Part shown: in pieces, positions 40,251 through 49,567 of the stretch
Numbering within the stretch: position 1 is the first letter of the stretch
How the letters are laid out: each line of letters opens with the position of its first letter
NCBI GenBank assembly: GCA_021776635.1
Contig: JAJFFN010000036.1
Coordinates: forward strand, 1 to 64,000
From: Robiginitomaculum sp.
GTDB lineage: Bacteria > Pseudomonadota > Alphaproteobacteria > Caulobacterales > Maricaulaceae
Length of the DNA: 64,000 nt
Direction of reading: 5' to 3'
Notes under the pieces: generated by a model
Database searches by the model: none
Seen by the model: the letters and a program-made list of their open reading frames with translations, nothing else
What the model was told of the DNA's origin: nothing
Position numbers and translations under genes: made by a program

Positions 40251-40712
40251 ATGGATAAAGCAGCAATATACGAACAAGTTGCCAAGGAAATATCTGCTGT
40301 TAATGACGGTGAAACTTCGCACATTGCACGTTATGCCACGGCTTGTTGTTTGTTAAATCAAGCCTTTGTGCAATTTTATTGGACCGGATTTTATTTAGTC
40401 GATCCATTAAAGCCAAATGAGTTGGTCGTAGGACCGTATCAAGGTACGCTTGGCTGTTTGCGTATTCCGTTTGGTAAAGGTGTCTGCGGAGCGGTTGCTG
40501 CATCAGGCAAGGCTGCGGTTGTAGACAATGTGCATGAGTTCCCTGGCCATATTGCATGCGATAGTAAAACCAATTCCGAAATAGTCGTCCCGGTTTTTGA
40601 TGCCCAAGGCAAGCTTGCTTCAGTTCTTGATATAGATTCGACAGAAATTTCGACATTCAGTGCAGTTGACCAAATCGCACTAGAAGCAATTTGTAAAACT
40701 CTTTTGCTCTAA
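40251..40712 (+). CDS. msrC: free methionine-R-sulfoxide reductase (GAF)
   Basis: A 153-residue GAF-domain enzyme that reduces free methionine-(R)-sulfoxide. The three cysteines of the family lie in LGCLRIPFGKGVCG and PGHIACDSKTNSEIVVP, which also form the ligand pocket, and VLDIDSTEISTF closes the fold. The pattern matches E. coli YebR closely. It follows the SDR gene by 7 bases and may be in its operon, though functions are unrelated. Confidence 0.92.
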   Translation: MDKAAIYEQVAKEISAVNDGETSHIARYATACCLLNQAFVQFYWTGFYLVDPLKPNELVVGPYQGTLGCLRIPFGKGVCGAVAASGKAAVVDNVHEFPGHIACDSKTNSEIVVPVFDAQGKLASVLDIDSTEISTFSAVDQIALEAICKTLLL

Positions 40713-40807
40713 TAAATAAGGTCGGGAAAAAGGTTTACTTAACTTTGCGGAGGAAATGTGCCAGTTTACCGTTTGATATATTATAAAAATGTCAAATGGG
40801 GGAAATC

Positions 40808-42349
40808 ATGAAGCCGACAGATGATAGTCAGACAACAAGCCTTAAAGATGTAAAACAACTGGGGATTTTTGCATCAATTGCAAGCCTGTCTTATGTGTTC
40901 TGGATTTGCGGCGGCATGGAAATGGTCGAGCGGTTAGCCTATTATGGTGCCCGCATGGTATCAGGCTTATATGCCACAGATGCGAAATCCAACGGCGGGT
41001 TAGGTATTACAGAAACGCAATTGGGGACTATATTTTTAGTCTGGGCTCTTGTGCAAACTTGGGTACCTGTCGTTAGCGGCGGCATATCCGACCGGATTGG
41101 CTATAAAGAAACAATATTTGCTTCAACGGTTTTTAAAATTATTGGTTATTTGTTCATGGCGTTCTTCCCGAGTTATGGGGGATTTATGTTAGGAGCCATA
41201 ACACTGGCATTTGGAACGGGCATATTTAAACCTGGCATTCAAGGTACAATCGTTAAGTCTACGAACCGGGAAAACAGTTCAATGGCATGGGGGGTTTTCT
41301 ATCAAACCGTTAACATTGGAGGCTGGATTGGCCCTCTAATAGCGGTGCGCTTGCAGGTTTTAGGTTGGGACCAAATCTTTTTTGCCTGTGCCGCAATCAT
41401 CTCTATCAATTTTTTGTTGCTGCTTATGTATAAAGAGCCCGACAAAAAACAGCGCCTTGCACGCCGCGCAGATATAAAGTCAGGTAAAACGAAAGAAACG
41501 GCGCTTTGGAGAGAAAGCTTACGTGAACTCTCAAATCCTATCATGCTTTGGTATATCATGCTCTTTTCTGGGTTCTGGTTTATGCTGATGATATTTTGGG
41601 ATGTTGGCCCATTGTATTTTAGAGACTGGGTCGACACAGCGCCGCTTGTTGTTAGTTGGTTTGGGGAAAATGGTACGGATAATCCTGCAGCAATTTTCAT
41701 GCTTGGATTGTCAGAAGACGGAAAGACCATTACACCCGTTGGATTGCTTAGTTATAACTCACTGTTGATTATGACAATTTGTTTTCTTGTAGCAGGATTG
41801 TCTGCAAAACTTAAAGCAACCAATAGCATGGCCATTGGGACATTTTTGGCATCTGCGGCGTTAATTTGTTTGGGAATGTTCAATGTCGCATGGATTATTG
41901 TTTTAGGTATCGTGATTTTTTCATTTGGCGAGATGCTATCGTCTCCTAAAAGTAGCGAATATTTAGGTAATATTGCGCCCCACGACAAAAAAGCCATGTA
42001 TCTTGGTTTTTCCCAATTACCAATCGGTATTGGCTGGACGTTGGAAAGTTTTATTGGGCCTTATTTATACGGCCAATGGGCATCCAAAGAACAAATTTCG
42101 CGCCAAACTTTGGCTGAGCTCGGTATGCCTGCTCAACAAATTGACGCAATACCTGGCGGCGAAGCTTTTGTGAAATTATTAGAGTCTTCCGGGAAATCTT
42201 CAGATGCCATGACCATTCAATTGTATGCGTCGCATAATATAGGTTCATTATGGTATCTAATGGCATTGGTTGGAATTATTTCAGCCGTAGGCATGTATAT
42301 TTTTGGGAAGTGGACTTATCGCCGTACACTGGCACTGCAAAATGCCTGA
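40808..42349 (+). CDS. POT/PTR-family peptide transporter
   Basis: A 513-residue, 12-14-helix proton-coupled oligopeptide transporter. EMVERLAYYGARM near residue 35 is the ExxERxxYYG helix-1 motif used in proton coupling. The GTGIFKPGIQGTIV and the FYQTVNIGGWIGPLIAV motifs are family signatures. It imports di- and tripeptides or related compounds with protons. GGGGGAAA at 40798-40805 favours the ATG at 40808 over that at 40796. It has no close operon partner. Confidence 0.92.
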   Translation: MKPTDDSQTTSLKDVKQLGIFASIASLSYVFWICGGMEMVERLAYYGARMVSGLYATDAKSNGGLGITETQLGTIFLVWALVQTWVPVVSGGISDRIGYKETIFASTVFKIIGYLFMAFFPSYGGFMLGAITLAFGTGIFKPGIQGTIVKSTNRENSSMAWGVFYQTVNIGGWIGPLIAVRLQVLGWDQIFFACAAIISINFLLLLMYKEPDKKQRLARRADIKSGKTKETALWRESLRELSNPIMLWYIMLFSGFWFMLMIFWDVGPLYFRDWVDTAPLVVSWFGENGTDNPAAIFMLGLSEDGKTITPVGLLSYNSLLIMTICFLVAGLSAKLKATNSMAIGTFLASAALICLGMFNVAWIIVLGIVIFSFGEMLSSPKSSEYLGNIAPHDKKAMYLGFSQLPIGIGWTLESFIGPYLYGQWASKEQISRQTLAELGMPAQQIDAIPGGEAFVKLLESSGKSSDAMTIQLYASHNIGSLWYLMALVGIISAVGMYIFGKWTYRRTLALQNA

Positions 42350-42377
42350 GAAGATTTTAGATGCAAATCAAATATTC

Positions 42378-42403
42378 ACGCCTAATATTTACGCCTAATA
42401 TTT
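42378..42403. repeat. 2 x 13-bp tandem repeat at lexA stop
   Basis: ACGCCTAATATTT occurs at 42378-42390 and 42391-42403. The lexA stop codon (42395-42397, read on the minus strand) is in the second copy. Confidence 0.9.
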
Positions 42404-43036
42404 ACGAATGAGGCCAACCAACACGCCTTGGACTTCCACTTGATCAGGCCCGTATGTACGGGCTGGAAAATCTGGATTTTCTGCAATAAGTTCAACTCCG
42501 TTCGCGGTTTTATATATCCGTTTTAAAGTGGCTTCTTCATTGTCGACCACATAAGCAACGACGATTTGATTGTTGCGTGCCGTATTGGCTTCACGAATAA
42601 CGGCGATATCACCGTCCAATATTCCTGCGTCAATCATGGATTCGCCCTCGACCTCCAATGCGAAATGATCACCACGGCCAATCATACCGTCGGGAATACT
42701 GACGCGCGGGCCAGACTGTTCAAGGGCTGCAATCGGTACACCCGCCGCAATTTTACCCACAAGCGGTACAGATACACTGTCATTTGCCGGTTCTGGCGTG
42801 CTTTTACCTGCGACGGCTTCCTGTCCGGGGAGACGTAGTATTTCCAATGCCCGCGCGCGGTGTGGCAGGCGCGCTATGAACCCGCGTTCTTCAAGAGCTG
42901 TTATGAGGCGGTGAATACCGGATTTAGAGGCGAGACCAAGGGCGTCTTTCATCTCGTCGTAAGACGGCGAAATACTGTTTTTCTTCAAACGCTTATCAAT
43001 AAAAATCAAAAGGTCGTGTTGTTTTTGGGTCAGCAT
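42395..43036 (-). CDS. lexA: SOS repressor LexA
   Basis: A 213-residue repressor. Residues 1-65 are the winged helix-turn-helix domain ([18 protein letters not shown], then [14 protein letters not shown]). The C-terminal peptidase has the Ala98-Gly99 cleavage site, Ser 133 (GESMIDAG) and Lys 172 ([10 protein letters not shown]). RecA filaments trigger self-cleavage, releasing SOS genes. Two alphaproteobacterial SOS boxes lie upstream, so it represses itself. Confidence 0.97.
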   Translation of the reverse strand: MLTQKQHDLLIFIDKRLKKNSISPSYDEMKDALGLASKSGIHRLITALEERGFIARLPHRARALEILRLPGQEAVAGKSTPEPANDSVSVPLVGKIAAGVPIAALEQSGPRVSIPDGMIGRGDHFALEVEGESMIDAGILDGDIAVIREANTARNNQIVVAYVVDNEEATLKRIYKTANGVELIAENPDFPARTYGPDQVEVQGVLVGLIRKY

Positions 43037-43067
43037 AATGGATTCCTTTAACTAGTCTCGAATCAAT

Positions 43068-43082
43068 GTTCACTTTATGTTT
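43068..43082. promoter_or_regulatory. near-consensus SOS box
   Basis: GTTC-N7-GTTT (43068-43082) differs from the alphaproteobacterial LexA consensus GTTC-N7-GTTC in one base. It directly abuts a perfect box, so two LexA dimers could bind side by side 32-61 bases upstream of the lexA start. Confidence 0.5.
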
Positions 43083-43097
43083 GTTCTAGTCCTGTTC
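43083..43097. promoter_or_regulatory. LexA operator (SOS box)
   Basis: GTTCTAGTCCTGTTC fits the alphaproteobacterial GTTC-N7-GTTC operator exactly. It lies 47 bases before the lexA start and 76 bases before the divergent UPF0178 gene, so both may be LexA-controlled. Confidence 0.85.
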
Positions 43098-43173
43098 TAG
43101 CGCCGCGTCAAGAACAAATCATGCACTCGACAAATTACTGGTAACTGCTAGACAATTAATGGAAAGGGAAAAG

Positions 43174-43632
43174 ATGTTGACAACTATCTATATTGATGCA
43201 GATGCATGCCCTGTTCGAGAGGAAACTTATAAGATTGCCCTGCGTCATAATGTGTCGGTTGTGGTGGTAAGCAACTCGTTTTTAAGGGTCATGCAACACC
43301 CGTTAATCTCGCGCTTCATTGTTAATGATAGCTTTGATGCGGCGGATGATTATATTGCCGAGCGCGCCAATGAAAATAGTATTGTCATTACCGCAGACAT
43401 ATTACTAGCGGAGCGTTGTTTGAAAGCAGGTGCGGTTGCTATAGCCCCAAACGGCAAAGCCTTCACCAATGACAATATTGGTTCCGCTATAGCAGTGCGG
43501 GCTATTATGGTCGATTTGCGTGCAGGTGCAGGCAGTGAAAACATCGGTGGCCCTAGGCCCTTTACAGCCGCAGATAGGTCAAAATATTTGCAGGTCTTAC
43601 ACGAAACTGTAGTGCGTCTTGAGCGCGGTTAG
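43174..43632 (+). CDS. UPF0178 (YaiI/YqxD) family protein
   Basis: A 152-residue member of UPF0178, a PIN-like fold family of unknown function. MLTTIYIDADACPVREETY is the family signature with conserved acidic residues and Cys, and VITADILLAERCL plus GPRPFTAADRSKYL complete the set. The start at 43174 is preferred because GAAAGGGAAAAG just upstream reads as its ribosome site. It is divergent from lexA and shares its operator region. Confidence 0.9.
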   Translation: MLTTIYIDADACPVREETYKIALRHNVSVVVVSNSFLRVMQHPLISRFIVNDSFDAADDYIAERANENSIVITADILLAERCLKAGAVAIAPNGKAFTNDNIGSAIAVRAIMVDLRAGAGSENIGGPRPFTAADRSKYLQVLHETVVRLERG

Positions 43633-43679
43633 GGTGGGAAATATGCCCGAAACTTTTGCAATTGATGGCCGGTTTTATC

Positions 43680-44462
43680 CTATTGCCTCAATAATTTGCG
43701 GGTAGCCAATTTCACATCATCTTGACACATAAGGCTTTCGCCTACGAGGAAAGCCTGAGCACCGTGGGCTGTGAGGTCAAGGATATCACCTGGCGTAGAG
43801 ATGCCGCTTTCCGCGACGAGGAATGTATCTGCGGGGGCTTGTGGCGCTAATTTATTAAATGTTTCTAGGCTGGTTTTGAAGGTTTTTAAATCGCGGTTAT
43901 TGATACCGATGAGGGGAGCGCCGAGTTTTACGGCACGTTTAAGTTCGTTTGCCGTGTGGGTTTCCACGAGAGCGTCCATACCGAGACGTCTTGTTTCTGC
44001 TAGTAACGCGCCCGCTAAATCATCACTGACCATGGCCATAATGATCAAGATAGCATCAGCACCATAGGCGCGGCTTTCTATGATTTGGATGGGGTCAACC
44101 ATAAAATCTTTGCGAAGGACCGGTAGGGGCGAGATAGCACGGGCTTGTTTGAGATAAAGCAGTGAGCCTTGGAAACTCGGCTCGTCCGTAAGTACAGAAA
44201 GGCATGCCGCCCCGCCGTCTGTATAGGCGCGGGCGATTTTTGTTGGTTGAAAATCTTCACGAATAAGCCCTTTGGAAGGGCTCGCCTTTTTAATTTCGGC
44301 GATCAAGGCAGGGCCAGAAGCAGCAGAAAATTTTAGTTTATTTGCAAAACCTCGTGGTTCCGATTGGGTTGCCGCCAAAACTTCTAATTGACTTTGCGTT
44401 TGGTGCAGGGCGGCCACTTCGTTTTTTTTATAGGCAGAAATTTTTTGTAGAACATCAACCAT
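43680..44462 (-). CDS. trpC: indole-3-glycerol-phosphate synthase
   Basis: A 260-residue beta/alpha-barrel enzyme closing the indole ring in tryptophan synthesis. Catalytic blocks are IAEIKKASPSKGLIR, PVLRKDFMVDPIQI, LVETHTANE, GINNRDLKTF and VAESGI. Length is usual. It overlaps the trpD stop by 8 bases and is the last gene of ppiD-trpEGDC. The trpF and trpBA genes are not in the window. Confidence 0.97.
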   Translation of the reverse strand: MVDVLQKISAYKKNEVAALHQTQSQLEVLAATQSEPRGFANKLKFSAASGPALIAEIKKASPSKGLIREDFQPTKIARAYTDGGAACLSVLTDEPSFQGSLLYLKQARAISPLPVLRKDFMVDPIQIIESRAYGADAILIIMAMVSDDLAGALLAETRRLGMDALVETHTANELKRAVKLGAPLIGINNRDLKTFKTSLETFNKLAPQAPADTFLVAESGISTPGDILDLTAHGAQAFLVGESLMCQDDVKLATRKLLRQ

Positions 44463-45417
44463 TGGAAATCTCGATCAGACGTGACAGAGCATTGAGCGCT
44501 GCGCCAGTTCCAATTGACTGGCGGGCGAGATTTATGCCTTGCTCAATAGATGGCGCCTTTTTTGATGCATAGAGTGCGGCACCGGCATTTAGGGCTACAA
44601 TATCGCTATAAGCATTCTGCTTCCCGTATAGAACGTCTTTCAGGGCTTTGGCATTTTCACTGGCGTTTCCGCCTTCTAAATCGGATAGGGCGACGCGCGA
44701 CAGACCAAATTTCTCAGGGGTTATTCTATGTTGGTAGATGGTCTTACCACTGATTTCAGTGATCATGGTTGCTCTGGTCGTGGTTATTTCGTCCATGCCG
44801 TCGCAGCCACGAACAATCAATGCGTGTTTAACGCCAAGACCAATCAAGGCTTTTGCATAGACATCCCGAAGGCTATCATCATAAACACCGAGCAAACAAT
44901 GCTGCACAGAAGCTGGGTTGCATAAAGGCCCAAGACGGTTGAAAATGCTGCGTGTACCCAGTCTTGTTCTTGCTGCTGCTACATTCCCCATGGCCTTATG
45001 GTGATTGGGTGCAAATAAAAACCCGACCCCTGCTTGTCGTATACATTCTTCTGTAAGGTCAGGAGAAATGTCGAGCTTGACCCCGAGTTCCCCCAGCACA
45101 TCTGATGCACCAGATTTTGAAGAAACCGCACGGTTTCCGTGTTTGGCTACGGGAACACCAGCCCCTGCGACCACAAAGGCTACGGTGGTAGAAATATTAT
45201 AGGTTTTAAGGCCATCACCGCCAGTCCCTACAATATCCATAGCGCCCTTGGGCGCATTGATAGGCGTCATGCGCAGGCGTAAAACTCTGGCAGCGGCTTC
45301 CAGTTGTTCGCCCGTAATACCTTTTTTTTCCCATGCCTTAAGATAGAAGCAAATATCGTCATCAGACATACGACCGCTAATCATAGTCTCAAATGTTGAT
45401 TTGAAAGCTTGTGTCAT
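44455..45417 (-). CDS. trpD: anthranilate phosphoribosyltransferase
   Basis: A 320-residue enzyme adding phosphoribosyl to anthranilate. The glycine-rich MDIVGTGGDGLKTYNIST and the VAKHGNRAVSSKSGASDVLGELG stretches bind PRPP and Mg, and GPLCNPA is the anthranilate site. Start and stop overlap trpG and trpC respectively, showing translational coupling. Length is slightly short but complete. Confidence 0.97.
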   Translation of the reverse strand: MTQAFKSTFETMISGRMSDDDICFYLKAWEKKGITGEQLEAAARVLRLRMTPINAPKGAMDIVGTGGDGLKTYNISTTVAFVVAGAGVPVAKHGNRAVSSKSGASDVLGELGVKLDISPDLTEECIRQAGVGFLFAPNHHKAMGNVAAARTRLGTRSIFNRLGPLCNPASVQHCLLGVYDDSLRDVYAKALIGLGVKHALIVRGCDGMDEITTTRATMITEISGKTIYQHRITPEKFGLSRVALSDLEGGNASENAKALKDVLYGKQNAYSDIVALNAGAALYASKKAPSIEQGINLARQSIGTGAALNALSRLIEISNG

Positions 45418-45989
45418 TTTATGCCTGCGATGTGTAGGAAGTTATTGATAATCTCGTGACCATGTTCAGAGGCGATAGATTCAGGATGAAACTGTACGCC
45501 GTGAATAGGCCTTGATGTATGAAAGGCACTCATAATTTCGCCGTCGGTGGTCCTGCCGTTCACTGTCATACACTCTGGTAGGCTGTTGTTATCCAGTGCC
45601 AAGGAGTGATACCGCGTTGCATTAAATGGTGAGGGTATTTGCGCGAGTACACCCGTACCGTCGTGCATAACGGGAGAAACTTTCCCGTGCATGATTTTCT
45701 TGGCGCGAATAACTTTTCCGCCATATGCCTGTCCAATCGCTTGCAAGCCAAGACAAACGCCAAAAATAGGAAGGCTTTGCGGGGCTTTTTTTAAAAATTC
45801 CAGACACATTCCGGCTTCATTAGGTGTTTTGGGACCGGGAGAAATTATTACGCCATCAGGTTTTAATGCCAAAGCTTCGCTAGCACGCATTACGTCATTA
45901 CGGATAACACGGGTATCGGCACCTAATTCCTGCGCGTAATGCACTAGATTATAGGTAAAGCTGTCATAATTATCGATGATTAGTAACAT
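45414..45989 (-). CDS. trpG: anthranilate synthase glutaminase subunit
   Basis: A 191-residue class I glutamine amidotransferase supplying ammonia to TrpE. MLLIIDNYDSFTYNLV opens it, the catalytic Cys 79 is in FGVCLGLQAIGQAYGG and the His-Glu pair in VQFHPESIASEHG. The start at 45989 fits the family; a longer upstream frame overlaps trpE and is not used. One base separates it from the trpE stop, and its stop overlaps trpD (ATGA). Confidence 0.97.
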   Translation of the reverse strand: MLLIIDNYDSFTYNLVHYAQELGADTRVIRNDVMRASEALALKPDGVIISPGPKTPNEAGMCLEFLKKAPQSLPIFGVCLGLQAIGQAYGGKVIRAKKIMHGKVSPVMHDGTGVLAQIPSPFNATRYHSLALDNNSLPECMTVNGRTTDGEIMSAFHTSRPIHGVQFHPESIASEHGHEIINNFLHIAGIK

Positions 45990-45990
45990 A

Positions 45991-47484
45991 CTAATTCCTA
46001 TTAAAATACGCGGCGTGATTTGCAGCCGAGAACAAAGCCATGGCTTTGTTGCGGCATTCTTCAAACTCGGATTTTGGATTGCTGTCAAGAACAATACCGG
46101 CGCCGGCGCGGACATGCATGACGCCGTCTTTTACCACTGCGGTGCGCAAGGCAATGGCCGTATCCATATCGCCACTTGCAGAAATATAGCCAACGGCACC
46201 CGCATAGATGCCGCGCTTTTCGTTTTCTAATTCATCTATGATTTCCATAGCGCGGACTTTAGGTGCCCCGCTGACTGTGCCAGCAGGGAAACCTGCGAAC
46301 AGGCAATCAATTGCATCCAAATCATCTCTAACTTGGCCTTCTACATTGGATACAATATGCATGACATGGGAATAGCGCTCGACAATTGAACGTTCAGTTA
46401 CTTTAATCGTACCAGCTTTGGCTACGCGGCCCATATCATTCCGCCCTAAATCGAGTAACATTAAATGCTCGGCCATTTCTTTTTTGTCGGCAAGTAAATC
46501 TAGCTCTAGTGCTTTGTCCTCCAAGGGTGTTTTGCCGCGCGGCCTTGTGCCTGCGATAGGGCGAATAGTAACTGTTTTGTCCCTGAGCCTGACCAATATT
46601 TCTGGGCTAGAGCCGACAACTGCATGGTTTTTGAAATTTAGATAATAAAGAAATGGTGACGGGTTAAGACGGCGTAGAGCACGGTAAAGTGCGAATGGCG
46701 GTTCTGGTAAAGGGGCCTCAAAACGTTGACCGAGTACGACCTGAAAAATATCTCCAGCCTTAATGTAATCCTGAGCCACCTTTACTTTTTTAGAAAAGTT
46801 TGCTTGTGATATGCCGTCCGTTGGCGTTTGAACTTCCCGAGAAACATTTTGGTGCCGTAGTGCCAAGGTGCCACTTTCTAGGGCAATTGAAGCTTTGGTT
46901 AAACGGGCTTTGGCTACTGTATATCCATCTTCTGCAGTCTGTTTTGAGCTTGGTCGAACCGTTGTTGTCAGTATGACCTCTTGCGCGATTTGGTCGAAAA
47001 TCGCAATGATTGTTGGACGGGTCATAATCGCGTCAGGCGTATCGATTGGATCTGGGTTATCGCACGGGAGATGCTCAACTTGTCGGATCATGTCATACCC
47101 TAGATATCCAAACAGTCCTGCTGCCATTGGCGGGATTTCATCTGGAATATCAACTTTGGTTTCGGCTTGAATTTTTCGTAAACTTTCAATCGGTTTTTCG
47201 CCTAGCTTTTCAAAAGGCTTGCCATTTTTTGATATTTCGCAATCATTCCCGCGTACGCGCCATATTAAATCCGGCGCATAACCGAGCACGGAATATCGGC
47301 CGCGTTGCTCTCCACCTTGAACGGATTCGAATAAAAAAGCATAGGGTTTATTTGTTGCGAGTTTTAGGTAGGCCGACACAGGTGTGTCGAGATCGTTAAC
47401 CAAACGCATCCAAACAATTTGCGGCAAGCCTTTGTTGTAGGTTTTCGCAAAAGTGCCAATGCAGGGGTTTGTTTCAGGGCTCAC
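45991..47484 (-). CDS. trpE: anthranilate synthase component I
   Basis: A 497-residue chorismate-utilising enzyme making anthranilate. The N-terminal FLFESVQGGEQRGRYSV includes residues of the tryptophan feedback site. The C-terminal domain has VVLGQRFEAP, IRPIAGTRPRGKTPLEDKAL, GRNDMGRVAK and FPAGTVSGAPKVRAMEII. The GTG start at 47484 has no clear ribosome site and lies 15 bases after ppiD, so it probably depends on upstream translation. No leader peptide for attenuation was seen. Confidence 0.97.
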   Translation of the reverse strand: MSPETNPCIGTFAKTYNKGLPQIVWMRLVNDLDTPVSAYLKLATNKPYAFLFESVQGGEQRGRYSVLGYAPDLIWRVRGNDCEISKNGKPFEKLGEKPIESLRKIQAETKVDIPDEIPPMAAGLFGYLGYDMIRQVEHLPCDNPDPIDTPDAIMTRPTIIAIFDQIAQEVILTTTVRPSSKQTAEDGYTVAKARLTKASIALESGTLALRHQNVSREVQTPTDGISQANFSKKVKVAQDYIKAGDIFQVVLGQRFEAPLPEPPFALYRALRRLNPSPFLYYLNFKNHAVVGSSPEILVRLRDKTVTIRPIAGTRPRGKTPLEDKALELDLLADKKEMAEHLMLLDLGRNDMGRVAKAGTIKVTERSIVERYSHVMHIVSNVEGQVRDDLDAIDCLFAGFPAGTVSGAPKVRAMEIIDELENEKRGIYAGAVGYISASGDMDTAIALRTAVVKDGVMHVRAGAGIVLDSNPKSEFEECRNKAMALFSAANHAAYFNRN

Positions 47485-47499
47485 AATTTTTGCTTAAAT

Positions 47500-49452
47500 C
47501 TATTGGTCAACACCGAGAGTTCTCTCGATGTTAGCCGTCAAGGTCTGCGCTGGGTTTTCAGCTAAAATCGCAGCATGGTAAGCTTGTTGAATATCTGAGT
47601 TTATCGCATCTTTGGCCTGCTCATTCAGCGTTCCAGATATACCTTCGATTATAGGATCTGTATTTGGTTTCACACGCACGATTTGCCCGATAATCCGGTC
47701 AAGACCTTTATCAGCGGTTCCGCGTACGGTTTGTCCAATGCGGGCTTCAAACAGACGTACACTTACCTGATTGCCAAGCCCGGCTGTTGGCGCGGCCCGT
47801 ATCATTTCAATCTCAGAAATATCTGCACCCTTTTCAATTTCTGCGGCTAAATCATCTAGGTTTTCACCGGCAGTGGCGCGAGCGACCAAATCATTTGACA
47901 ATTTTCCCAAAGCTTCATTGGCATTGGTAAGATGCCATGCGGCAAGGGCTTGTTCGCGAACATCTGCGAATGGGCGTGGTGCGCTTTCCTTGATTTGGTC
48001 AACACGAATGGCCGCAATACCGCCTAGTGTCGTTTCTAAAACATCCCCGTCAAACCCAGGATCTGCAAGGAAAATTTCTTTTAGCAACAGATCGTCCGTA
48101 GCAACACCTTTTATGAACGATAAACCTTCAAGCTTTTGTCCGTCCTCAGTTTCACCGAGCCGAGACATAAAATCGAAACTGGCAACAGAAACACCACTTG
48201 CCAAGCCAGCCTCTTCCAAAGTCAGGCTTTCTTCGGAAATACCGTCTTGTACAACTTTGGAGGCATCGTAAAGAACTTGCTTGGCTTTATTGGTTTGCAG
48301 TTCGTCGATTAAATTTGCACGCTCGGCTTCTATATCGGGTATAGTTTGCGGCGTGATATCAGTGAGGATAATGCTGAACCAACCACCAAAACTGTTTTCA
48401 ATAGTTTGCGCAGAAAAACCGTTATTCCCTATATCCATATCATAAGCAGCTTCCCCTGCAGTTGGATCACTACTCGCTCCAGGCAGAACATTTTCATACA
48501 CGAGTGGTTGTTCTAGGGAAAATTCCGAGACGACCTCTTCGATAGTTTTGCCATTTTTGATAGCTTTTGTAATCTCATCAGCTTGAGATTTGTCGCGTGC
48601 GACCAATTGTTGATAGGATCGTGTTTCAGGGGTGCCCAATTGTCCGGCTTTAATTTTGTAATCAAATTGGGTTTTAATTTCGTCTTCACTAACGTCTATA
48701 TCGGGCAGAACACTTTCAATTTCCATGCGCAATATAGTGAAGCGGCGATATTCTGGTGCAATATAACCTGTTGGACTGGCTTTTATAAAAGCTTGTAACT
48801 CTTCGTCACTCGGGTCTGCTGGCGGCGTAACGGCGTCTCGGCTCAAGCGGAGAATTTTTACTGTGCGTTGTTCAGTCATGAATTTGTATTGCTGTTCAGC
48901 AAATAAATTTGGAGCTACAAGCCCGGCCTGTATGCTCGCCATTGTTTGGTCGCGGCGGATTTGGTCGTGGACATCTTCTTCTAATTCGCGCGGGGATTTA
49001 TTACGGTCAATACGCGATAGTACTTGCAAAATTTTACTCCGGTCTAATTTACCGGTGATTTCATTGTTGAAGACTTCCAAGCCTTCTATCAACTCTATTG
49101 AATCGCGGTTATTAACGGCAAGACCAAGGCTTTTTGCATCAATTTGTATGAGCTTTTCAGTGATTAAAGTGTTGAGTACCTGACCGTGTAAACCGCGCCA
49201 ATAAGCTTGCTTGGTTGTTATGCGTTCGGGGGCTTCGTTATTTATTTCGCTTAGCTGGCGCTGGAAGAAACTATCAAACTCTCTTAATGTGACTTTTTCT
49301 TTACCCACTGTGGCGGCGGCGTCTTTGGATTGTGAAGTGAAGGCATCCGTTACACCAAACATAGACAAGCCGATCAACAACATTCCTACAAGGACTGCGA
49401 AGAAAAACCCGACAAACATTTTTTTGAAAGATCCAAAAACTGACTGCGACAT
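47500..49452 (-). CDS. ppiD: PpiD-like periplasmic chaperone
   Basis: A 650-residue membrane-anchored foldase. Residues 13-35 are the single membrane helix (FVGFFFAVLVGMLLIGLSMF), then a SurA/PpiD N-terminal chaperone domain, and a long periplasmic part with the parvulin-like region about 250-360. It helps newly exported proteins fold near SecYEG. Some parvulin residues are degenerate, as in E. coli PpiD. It begins the trp operon, an arrangement typical of alphaproteobacteria, and is divergent from tpiA. Confidence 0.92.
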   Translation of the reverse strand: MSQSVFGSFKKMFVGFFFAVLVGMLLIGLSMFGVTDAFTSQSKDAAATVGKEKVTLREFDSFFQRQLSEINNEAPERITTKQAYWRGLHGQVLNTLITEKLIQIDAKSLGLAVNNRDSIELIEGLEVFNNEITGKLDRSKILQVLSRIDRNKSPRELEEDVHDQIRRDQTMASIQAGLVAPNLFAEQQYKFMTEQRTVKILRLSRDAVTPPADPSDEELQAFIKASPTGYIAPEYRRFTILRMEIESVLPDIDVSEDEIKTQFDYKIKAGQLGTPETRSYQQLVARDKSQADEITKAIKNGKTIEEVVSEFSLEQPLVYENVLPGASSDPTAGEAAYDMDIGNNGFSAQTIENSFGGWFSIILTDITPQTIPDIEAERANLIDELQTNKAKQVLYDASKVVQDGISEESLTLEEAGLASGVSVASFDFMSRLGETEDGQKLEGLSFIKGVATDDLLLKEIFLADPGFDGDVLETTLGGIAAIRVDQIKESAPRPFADVREQALAAWHLTNANEALGKLSNDLVARATAGENLDDLAAEIEKGADISEIEMIRAAPTAGLGNQVSVRLFEARIGQTVRGTADKGLDRIIGQIVRVKPNTDPIIEGISGTLNEQAKDAINSDIQQAYHAAILAENPAQTLTANIERTLGVDQ

Positions 49453-49567
49453 AATTTACCTTATTTTTTTAGCACCAAATTGCTTTCATACAGCAATACC
49501 TATATAGGGGCTAGGCGTAAACTCTTAAACACTCTATCATTTAATAAAAATGATACAGGTTACAAGT

